Assembly (NCBI GenBank): GCA_022457065.1
Contig: JAJGBQ010000006.1
Coordinates: 868,001 to 932,000, forward strand
Length of the DNA: 64,000 nucleotides
Source: Curvularia sp. ZM96
Taxonomy: Eukaryota > Ascomycota > Dothideomycetes > Pleosporales > Pleosporaceae
Direction of reading: 5' to 3'
The notes under the pieces were generated by a model. The model saw nothing but the letters and a program-made list of their open reading frames with translations. It made no database searches and was not told where the DNA came from. This document shows positions 56,906 through 64,000 of the stretch, one piece after another (position 1 is the stretch's first letter; every line of letters starts with the position of its first letter). The position numbers were made by a program, and so were the translations under genes.

Positions 56906-58297
56906 CTACACTTTCATGCCCGACACTTTTACCTTGTCAGGCTCCCCTTCCTCGTTCTGGTACAGCCGATTGACCTGGACTTCGCGCAGCCACAAACGAA
57001 AGGATTTATCCAGCGTTTTTTTATTCATAATCGCACAGTCCTTGATTTCTTCAGAGCTGAGATACTCGACTGCCTCGATATCACCCCCTGCAATCATAAT
57101 TGCGCGTTGCAGTAAGATGCAATTCTTCTGCGTGTAGATCGCGCGGTACACAGCCTCCTCGATGCTGGCACCAAACGTTGTAAAGCCATGTTTGTGCTGC
57201 AAGACGACGGGATTATCCACTCTCAGATGAGACGCGAGTGCCTCTCCCAAAACGGCATTTTTGATCAGCAGGTCGCGCTCAGTTGGTGCCCGCCCAGTTC
57301 CGTACAGCCTCTCCATGTCGAAAACGGATGCTCCGCCTTGGCCAAGGAAACCCGCCATGTGGAACACGGGACGCACCGGATGCGGTGCCCGTGTGCCACG
57401 GCCAATGGTAAAGGGGATTACGTCCTCAGAGTGCGAGTGCACGACACAGTTGACTTTGGGGAACTTCCGTAGTATCTCGCCGTGGATGAAGCGCTCGCTG
57501 TAGCCCTGGGGTGCGTCCTTGTCGACGGGGGTCGAGTCGTGCACCCAATACGAGTTGAAGTCGCTGACATTTTTGACGAGGGCTGGCGCGCCGGGATCGT
57601 AGGCGGCGATTATGTATTGGTCTTTATTTAGCGGGTGTCGCACAGAGATGTGGCCGAAGGCATCGACTAGGCCGTGATGGTGTAGGATGTGATTTGCGCG
57701 GATGAGCATGCGCATTTGCTGCTGGAGTTGGGGTGGGAGGGACATTCTGCTTGGGCGGGTCGAGCAGCCTGAGCTAGAATTTCTCTTTGAATGGCTTTCC
57801 TGTGAAAATGAGGTGTGTGACGAAGACGAGGATAGTGCTGCTGTTGATGTTGATGATAGTGATCTTGACGACGATGATGCTGGTTGTGAAACGGTATCCA
57901 ATCGCAACGATGAGCGCCCTCGAGACACACTTCTCTCACGAGGCCTATCTTGCGAACCGGATGACTCTGGAGGAGCCACTTGTGAAAAGAATGCCTGTCG
58001 GTGGTGTGTTGGGATTAGAGGCACTGGTGGAGGGGGCCTTTGCGGCGGTGGTAGTGAACCTCGCTGCGAGCTGGTATCCACATATGAATATGCCCTTTCC
58101 CGTAATAGACTGAATCCTCGGGACTTTAGGCGTCGTGGAGATTTGGGAGGTATCTCCGGTATTGTTGGTGGTTCCAATTCCGATAGAGTAGGAGATAGCG
58201 GCTCGGGAACCGGGGGGAGACGCTTGTCAACGATGCAGCGATTACACAGTACCATGGGTTTGTCCAGCACTTGTTTCCAGTGCGGTTGGCCAAACAC
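56906..58297 (-). CDS. Class II aldolase/adducin-domain protein with a long Ser/Pro-rich N-terminus
   Basis: 463 residues in one open frame. The C-terminal 270 residues are a class II aldolase/adducin domain: MLIRANHILHHHGLVDAFGHISVR, the zinc-ligand histidines in VNCVVHSHSEDV and LQHKHGFTTFG, and RFIHGEILRKFP. The first 190 residues are low-complexity (runs of P and S, many Arg), so probably disordered. That the upstream ATG (58297) is used is likely but not certain; an ATG at about 57747 would give just the catalytic domain. Relatives act as sugar-phosphate aldolases, epimerases or decarboxylases; the substrate is unknown. Its stop codon lies 59 bases from the lipase stop, on the opposite strand. 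Confidence 0.85.
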   Translation of the reverse strand: MFGQPHWKQVLDKPMVLCNRCIVDKRLPPVPEPLSPTLSELEPPTIPEIPPKSPRRLKSRGFSLLRERAYSYVDTSSQRGSLPPPQRPPPPVPLIPTHHRQAFFSQVAPPESSGSQDRPRERSVSRGRSSLRLDTVSQPASSSSRSLSSTSTAALSSSSSHTSFSQESHSKRNSSSGCSTRPSRMSLPPQLQQQMRMLIRANHILHHHGLVDAFGHISVRHPLNKDQYIIAAYDPGAPALVKNVSDFNSYWVHDSTPVDKDAPQGYSERFIHGEILRKFPKVNCVVHSHSEDVIPFTIGRGTRAPHPVRPVFHMAGFLGQGGASVFDMERLYGTGRAPTERDLLIKNAVLGEALASHLRVDNPVVLQHKHGFTTFGASIEEAVYRAIYTQKNCILLQRAIMIAGGDIEAVEYLSSEEIKDCAIMNKKTLDKSFRLWLREVQVNRLYQNEEGEPDKVKVSGMKV

Positions 58298-58791
58298 AGT
58301 GTGCGAATGGCCTTCAACTTATGCAGTCTCGTCACAAATGTTTCAAGGCAGTGGTGGAAATAGAAACGTTTGAAACGGCGGGCGCCCTGAGATACGGAGC
58401 TCGAGCGTCTATTGCGAGACCTTGTAGCGTTGCCATTGTACTGCGACACCAGCACGAGCGAGGATCAAGCCCGACCGCACAGTTCGGGCATGATTCTTGA
58501 AACATGGGAGACAGCATGCGCATCGTGGCATGCTGGCTAATGACGCGCTGTAGGTGTTGCGGGGACAGTCAGCTCCACCTGAGGGGACCCGAAGGCTAGC
58601 CGCATTACCCCCCGTTAGGCTTCCGATGCGCATACCCCACCCGCTTCCCTTAAGCTGTTCACTATGGTCATGTCCCTGATGAGGACTTTGTTACAGTAGC
58701 CCTACAAAGGATCATACAACTATTGCTCTCTTTGCGCCGCTTGCAAGTGCTCGATAACTCCCTACAAAACGGTTGTTCTTCTACCTTGGAA
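58298..58791. other. Divergent promoter region
   Basis: About 490 bases between the start codons of the aldolase-domain gene (minus) and the luciferase-domain gene (plus). Nothing coding supported. Confidence 0.5.
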
Positions 58792-59547
58792 ATGGCTGGT
58801 CGGTATCTCGTTGCTGGAATCACCGCAGCGGTAGTGGCGTTCTGGTACGACTTCAGGAGCTGGCAAAGATTTGGTAACTTTACCTTGTTTCGTGTGGAAG
58901 CTGAAAACTGACAGCTAGCAGGCACAGGCGGCACGCCACCAACGCTACAGGGCTATCTTAAGATACGGCGATGGGGACTCTACTTATTCTTCTCGCGCCA
59001 AAACCTTCTGGATCCATCACCAATACCTGACACAGGAGAATCATACATCAAGTCAGAAAGACTATCAAACCGCCCTGGGCGCCGGCCAGGACTGACGCGT
59101 TGGACGCTTCCCCAACGCCAAGTACCAGAAAGTATCACAGCAGGTGCATCTGCTGCGCTCTACAATCTCATGAAAGAGTTTGCCTCCAGCCCACCTTACA
59201 CTAAGTACATTGAAACTCGACCGAGCAAAACCGAGGGAGGTACTGGAGATGCTATTTATGTCAAGCCAGACGTCGAAACCATCAACCCAGTGGCACACAA
59301 GATCTTCTACGAAATTGCCCATGTACACCCTGCAGAGAATTCGCTGCACGTTTATGTTAGCCCCCGAGATGCAAAGCTGATCATGAAAAAGGGCTGGGGC
59401 CAGCGTTTCCCAGTGACGTGGCTTGCACCACCGAGCTGGATCATGGTCTACGCGCCAAGGGATGAGCACGAGGTCAATGTTGTGCGAGAGATTGTTAGAG
59501 CTGGGGTATGCTATGCTGTGAGCATGAATATCGATGCAGGTGCATGA
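58792..59547 (+). CDS. Luciferase-domain (DUF5519-like) protein with N-terminal membrane anchor
   Basis: Exons 58792-58873 and 58922-59547 give 235 residues. Seen: an N-terminal hydrophobic segment (YLVAGITAAVVAFWYDF) acting as a membrane anchor or signal; GTPPTLQGYLKIRRWGLY; a linker; then the family core IAHVHPAENSLHVYVSPRDA, IMKKGWGQRFPV and PPSWIMVYAPRDEHEVNVV. The latter motifs mark the fungal luciferase-domain/DUF5519 family, which has no shown light emission or assigned role. The start is the only ATG that splices in frame to the domain. Confidence 0.75.
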
Positions 59548-59988
59548 TAAAACTGTACGCTGAGTATCCCCCTCAGCTTACGCCGATGTAGTATCAAAGT
59601 CTCTTCGAAAGTCACTGAAAGCGATGCCGATCATAACTTTTCTGAACTAGCAGTGAACTCTAAACTAGCCGAAAGATCGATCCCTGATCTGTACCGTAAT
59701 TCTCCGCTCGTGCCGTACCGGACGTGCGGTGATGACGAGGAGGAGAACCGACCGTTTGATGCTAATCGAACGCCGCTTCCGCTCCGTTGCGTCTACATGC
59801 ACTAGCACAGTCGGCTCCAACGCCATCACCCGTCACATATAAGAAATCACTCATACCTAGATGGTTTTCGGAATTTATTTTTCTCTGACCTAACTGCGAG
59901 ATAGTGCCCCTGGATCCAACTTCTGTTTCACCAGGTGCTATTTGACAATCTTTTACTGATATAATCTACCGATAGCTCAACACTGAAG
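59548..59988. other. Intergenic, promoter of the FAD monooxygenase
   Basis: No coding support; short frames only. Confidence 0.5.
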
Positions 59989-61272
59989 ATGGGGAGAATC
60001 ATCGACTCAGCAATGAAGATCATCGTCATTGGTGCAGGTAGTTGAGCACCAAAATATTACCACCGAATCTATGCTGACGTCTTTCAAGGACCGGCCGGAT
60101 GTGCACTTGCGCACGGCCTGAAGAAGGCTGGGATACCGTTCAGCATATACGACAAAGGGGCAGACGTCTACCGACACCGTCATTGGGCTTTCACCCTGGG
60201 CTGGGCACGACCATTTCTGTTCGACTTGATACCCGAGGATCTCAGTGCCCAAATTAACTCGTGCCAAGTGGACCCGTACGTAGACTGCGCAGCAATTGGA
60301 GAAGACCGTATTGTGATCTACAACGGTCAGACAAGAGAAGAGGCGTTCGCTTTTCCTATCCCCCGAGCACGAGAGATCAACATTCGGAAGTTGCGCATCT
60401 TGTTGGCGGAACAGCTCAATGTTCAGTACGGAAAAAGTTTCTCACATTATGAAACAAAAGAGAACGGTGGAGTAAGAGTCTACTTTGAAGATGGCTCAAC
60501 TGATGAGGGAGACCTGCTCGTAGGCATCGATGGTGCCATGTCAAAAGTACGCCGTTGTCTTCTTCCTCGAGAAGGCAACATGGAAACACTCCCATTCGCA
60601 CTTATGAATTTCAACGCTTCGTACACCGCTGAGCAGGCGAAATACATCAAAGAGAACCTTCACCCCCTCGTAGACATTGCTATCCACCCGGCCGGCCATT
60701 ACATCCGTGCCAACGTGCTCGATATGCCCGATGAAAATGACGCCAGCACCTGGACATTTCAGATCCTCACTACTTGGCCGCTGAAGTATGTCGAGGACTA
60801 CGATAATGAAGGGGATCGTGTTCAGAGACTGAAGGCACATGTCAAAAGAGATGGCTGGGCGGAACCATACAAGAGTGCCATTGAATGGATACCCGATGAC
60901 ACAAACGTATTACGCGATCAGCTCAAGATTTGGAAGACGGTTCCATGGGACAACCAAGGCGGCAGGGTAACACTGTGTGGCGACGCAGCGCATGCCATGA
61001 CTTTCCATCGGGGCCAGGGTGCAAACAACGCCTTCTACTCTGCTCACTGCCTTGTTGAGGCCATCAAGAGCGTACACGCTGGGGACGCAACACTCAGTAG
61101 TGCTATTACAGCGTACGATGAGAGTATATGGAAGCGTGGAGCAAACGAGGTCCAGATCTCAAAGGCACAGAGTTTCTTCACGCATGATGGTTTAGACAAC
61201 TTCATACATAGCCCTGTCATGAAGCTTGGGACAAAGCCAAGTCATAATGCGAAGAGTGAAGGGTATGAATAA
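59989..61272 (+). CDS. FAD-dependent aromatic-type monooxygenase
   Basis: A flavin monooxygenase of the UbiH/salicylate hydroxylase-like class. Exons 59989-60037 and 60089-61272 give 410 residues; an in-frame second ATG at 60013 is an alternative start. Seen: the Rossmann fingerprint IVIGAGGPAGCALAHGLKKAG, completed across the intron, with a beta-strand end SIYDKG; the FAD/NAD(P)H motif DLLVGIDGAMSKVR; and the FAD-ribityl motif TLCGDAAHAMTFHRGQGANNA. There is no signal peptide or C-terminal membrane helix. The substrate is unknown; no neighbouring PKS or similar gene suggests one. Confidence 0.9.
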
Positions 61273-62160
61273 GCGTAGGGATTAAATATGGTTCGTTTTG
61301 TCTGGAGAAAGATATGGATTGAGGTGGCGTTCAAGGCGATCAGTTTGAGAAATGGATAGTTTTTAGCGCAGCGATTCTTGCAATTAACTGCAGTAGATTC
61401 TCTTTTACTTCGATGAATAGTCAGCTATTATACCAAATTCAAACAACAATCCTTCAATACAACCACCAACTGCACTAGCTCGGACTAGATTTGACAGTGT
61501 TGCTACACTGTGTGTACCAGATTCCTAGAATCATCCTCGTTATCTACAGCGGCCACTTCTGTTCCAGTAATACAAACTAGAAGAAAAGCTAAGGTGAGTA
61601 TTCAGTTAGTATCAAACCTGATTGAACTGCAATTGTTGTTATCATGTCTTGCGCTTCGGCGCTTCGCCGGCCAATTTCTTGTGTTAATTGTGTGCCGTCA
61701 CTTAGGTATAACATCAATATTATTACTGCCGCTATCGCTGCGGAGTCAAGTATCAAGCGTCTTATGTCAGAACCATAATTTCTTAAAAGATACTCAGCGG
61801 TCAAGAGAACGTGCATCCTTTCATTACAGTTGGCAAGCATTGTGCTAAGATGCCAGTCAGCTATACTTGGAACTTCTACATATACCCGCACCTCTCCAAA
61901 GTTGATGTATTCAGAAGACAAGGAGGTAATAAGTTTTGTTTATCATTCAATATTTTCTACTATACGGGTGCTATCTCTTTACAATGGCCATGTTCAGCTC
62001 CGACAAGGAACGCATAGTATTCTGCTAGCGTTAGCAGATATGACTCTGACCAATCAGGATCAATACAGCTTCATTTTCGCTCCGCGTAGGGTCTGCATAA
62101 AGAGAATTCGACCCTGATATTGGCTTGTACCATGATCATAAGTCTGGAAAATGTAGTTTC
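61273..62160. other. Convergent 3' intergenic region
   Basis: A/T-rich sequence between the FAD monooxygenase (plus) and the interrupted gene at 62161-63027 (minus). No gene supported. Confidence 0.5.
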
Positions 62161-63027
62161 TCAAAAATCTATCCAATAAGGCGGATTGTATTGATCCTCC
62201 AAGTCAGGGAACCGAACTTTGACCATGGCATCGATATCGGCGAGACAGTCCTCTTTTCGAAAACGGGTCATGTCAGGCCAGCCATGATCCCTATACATCT
62301 CCCGTATTGCTTCTAGCAGTTTTTGTTTCTCCTCACAACGGTGTATCCATGGCCACATAGCCTCGACTTTACGCCTCCCAAACGGCACAAATTCAAGTGT
62401 CTTGAATTTGTCTTTGAGCATTTCGAAGAAATCCTTGATGGGCCAAATGCAGGAATTCTCTCGCCATTCTACTTGGTCTTCTGGGATCAAGCCGTCATCC
62501 GCCCAACTACTAGCTTCGCCAAGGCTCCCGTTTATTTGCATGATTTCGCCCGGAGGATCATGCCAGTATATTACACCCAGTTCGGTGTCAAGCAAAAGAA
62601 CAGGGGTGTAGCGCCGAAGATACGTCAAGCCCACAATGTGAGGTGGTATCACGGCCTCTTCGGGGGGAAGTTCGGTGTTGCGTTTGAGTCTTTCACCTTT
62701 CCAATTGGTGAACCCCGCATGCCAGTGCATGAATCAGCAGTCTGGGGCACACATTACTCTGGAGTTTAGATAAGGAAGATGGCGCAATAATTCAAGAACT
62801 TCCTCCGTTTTATCGAAATCCGTCCAGCCGTCCGGTATAGTTTTCCAACCACCCTCAGGTGGTTCTTGTATCATGGATTCATCCATATACATAGTGCAGA
62901 GAAACTGGTAGTAGTCGCGGATAGCTGTGATGGCCTCTTCTCGCGAGTATTCATAGTCGTTCGTCTCGTCGGTCTCATAATCCTCATCAGTCCCGTAAGT
63001 CTCATCAACCTCATGTACAGCAGCCAT
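62161..63027 (-). pseudogene. Unrecognised conserved-looking fungal protein with one in-frame TGA
   Basis: One frame of 289 codons from ATG 63027 to the stop at 62161 is broken only by TGA at 62736-62734 (reading ...MCAPDC-stop-FMHWHAGF...). Upstream: an acidic N-terminus (DETYGTDEDYETDETNDYE), then YYQFLCTMYMDESMIQEPPEGGW and VLELLRHLPYL. Downstream: LTYLRRYTPVLLLDTELGVIYWHDPPGEI and a W-rich, charged C-terminus ending QYNPPYWIDF. It reads as a family of fungal hypothetical proteins rather than a known enzyme. No intron with sound ends can remove the stop; readthrough, sequencing error or a recent nonsense mutation are possible. If not intact, the 3' part from ATG 62730 gives 189 residues. 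Confidence 0.5.
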
Positions 63028-64000
63028 TATGCTTGTTGGTGAAGGTGTTGGTGAAGGTATTGATGAAGATGTTTGGAAATGAAAGCCCCTTGGTGGTCAA
63101 GGTACCTTTAATAGAAAAAATTGTGGAAGGTACCGCAGGCAGCAATTAGAGTAGTTCAGGTCTGTTTCGCGAAGCGAGCCCCACGGCGCCAAGGTGTATA
63201 CACCGCTCAAGTTATAGAAGTGGCCCTATTTGGGCCCGCTTGTTAGTCAATTGACATTGGGAGTTCGTTGTAATGGTGCTCTATAATCTGTTAACCTCAT
63301 ATTCACATTCACTCTAGACGTTCACCTGGGACTTGGAAACGAACATGGCAGACTTGTATCCTAGCAAGTACAAGCTCTAGGTAGCTAGGGTTGAGATACT
63401 AGTACATTCAGCGTTAGTCTAGCAGGGGCCGCTTTGAGCATTGTGTGCCTTTTGCACTTAACTTGCCTCCGCTCCTACTGAGATGCGTATTGAGAGTCAC
63501 TTTTCTGATTATATGGATGAAGATGTTTCGCTAGGGTGGTGTTGATTCGAGTGGCGCCAAGTCGTCCATAATCATTCAGGGAATGAAACATTCATAATAT
63601 ACAACACCTAACTTGCCCAGCGCGACGACCGCCACAATCATTACTAGGATGCATTTAAAACAAAATCATGTGAAGTTAAGTTGTCAATAATGATACCTGA
63701 AGGAGGAGGCGATATATGAAGTTCTCAAACGTCGCATTTAATGCGCTCGTAACGCTGCATTGGTGCCAAAGATTCTCTATCGAGAAATGTACGATTTGTT
63801 GTTGAAGCTTATTCTTGAATGGAAATGGTTGATCTTGGAAATTTCGATCATGTAGCATAGCGCCAGTGTCGCCACGTGATTGAGTTTTCCTCCTATGCAG
63901 ACGGAGAAGGCATTTCCACTTCACTAACACTTTTTCCTAACAAGACTGTAGGCTTTCAAGTGTGAAAAACATCTTGACGGTGTCAAAACACCAACACGGT
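63028..64000. other. Intergenic, window end
   Basis: The promoter of the gene at 62161-63027 is at the left; the rest shows only short unsupported frames. No telomeric repeat or transposon is seen. Confidence 0.5.
63035..63070. repeat. Three tandem 12-nt units just upstream of the 63027 start codon
   Basis: On the plus strand GTTGGTGAAGGT occurs at 63035 and 63047, with a diverged copy (ATTGATGAAGAT) at 63059. The array begins about 8 bases upstream of the minus-strand ATG, so it lies in the leader. Confidence 0.65.

Noticed and set aside
55894..61272. Possible secondary-metabolite cluster (lipase, aldolase, luciferase-domain protein, FAD monooxygenase)
   Set aside because: No PKS, NRPS, terpene synthase, P450 or pathway regulator in the run; the genes look like independent neighbours.
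1..64000. CRISPR arrays, rRNA, prophage or insertion sequences
   Set aside because: None seen; gene structure is eukaryotic throughout.

Overview
The window looks like nuclear DNA of a filamentous ascomycete, most likely a dothideomycete of the Pleosporales type. The reasons are dense genes broken by short introns of about 45-140 bases, fungus-specific families (HET, Zn2Cys6 plus fungal transcription factor domain, PTH11-like rhodopsin domain, DHA2-type MFS, GH81, Yap1-type bZIP with two cysteine-rich domains) and no prokaryotic signals. The genus is inference. I rebuilt exons by joining reading frames at splice sites and checking that the phases agree; unless noted, the exon sums are whole codons.

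Layout. 0.9-5.5 kb: an MFS exporter and a Zn2Cys6 regulator, tail to tail. 7.4-9.0 kb: a vacuolar Ca2+/H+ exchanger. 9.8-12.4 kb: a GH81 beta-1,3-glucanase. 12.9-17.7 kb: a housekeeping block with UTP14, mitochondrial ribosomal protein mL41 and COQ3. 18.7-20.3 kb: two unrecognised genes that diverge, one of them interrupted by stop codons. 21.1-29.7 kb: PAN2, an SPF30-like Tudor splicing factor and a Yap1-type oxidative stress regulator. 31.0-34.5 kb: a type-B carboxylesterase and a PTH11-like membrane protein. 36.4-39.7 kb: a secreted GMC oxidoreductase facing a secreted protein built of three six-cysteine repeats. 41.6-47.2 kb: a HET-domain protein, a DUF2231-like membrane protein and a secreted amidase. 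48.9-54.3 kb: an ISWI remodeller and GET3. 55.9-61.3 kb: a secreted class 3 lipase, a class II aldolase/adducin protein, a luciferase-domain (DUF5519-like) protein and an FAD monooxygenase. 62.2-63.0 kb: an unrecognised gene with one internal stop.

Conserved core genes alternate with accessory or secreted ones, and nothing forms a convincing biosynthetic cluster because there is no PKS, NRPS or terpene synthase. The MFS/Zn2Cys6 pair could be an efflux pump with its own regulator. The GMC oxidase, triple-repeat protein, amidase, lipase and possibly the carboxylesterase fit a plant-associated or saprotrophic secretome.

The most novel item is the triple-repeat cysteine-rich secreted protein at 38558-39657. 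Other points of interest are microexons of 15, 24 and 27 nt, two GC-AG introns, a start codon separated from the rest of its coding sequence by an intron, a frame-neutral intron inside the Yap1 redox domain, three genes with in-frame stops, a 138-bp element with terminal inverted repeats, and tandem repeats just upstream of two start codons.
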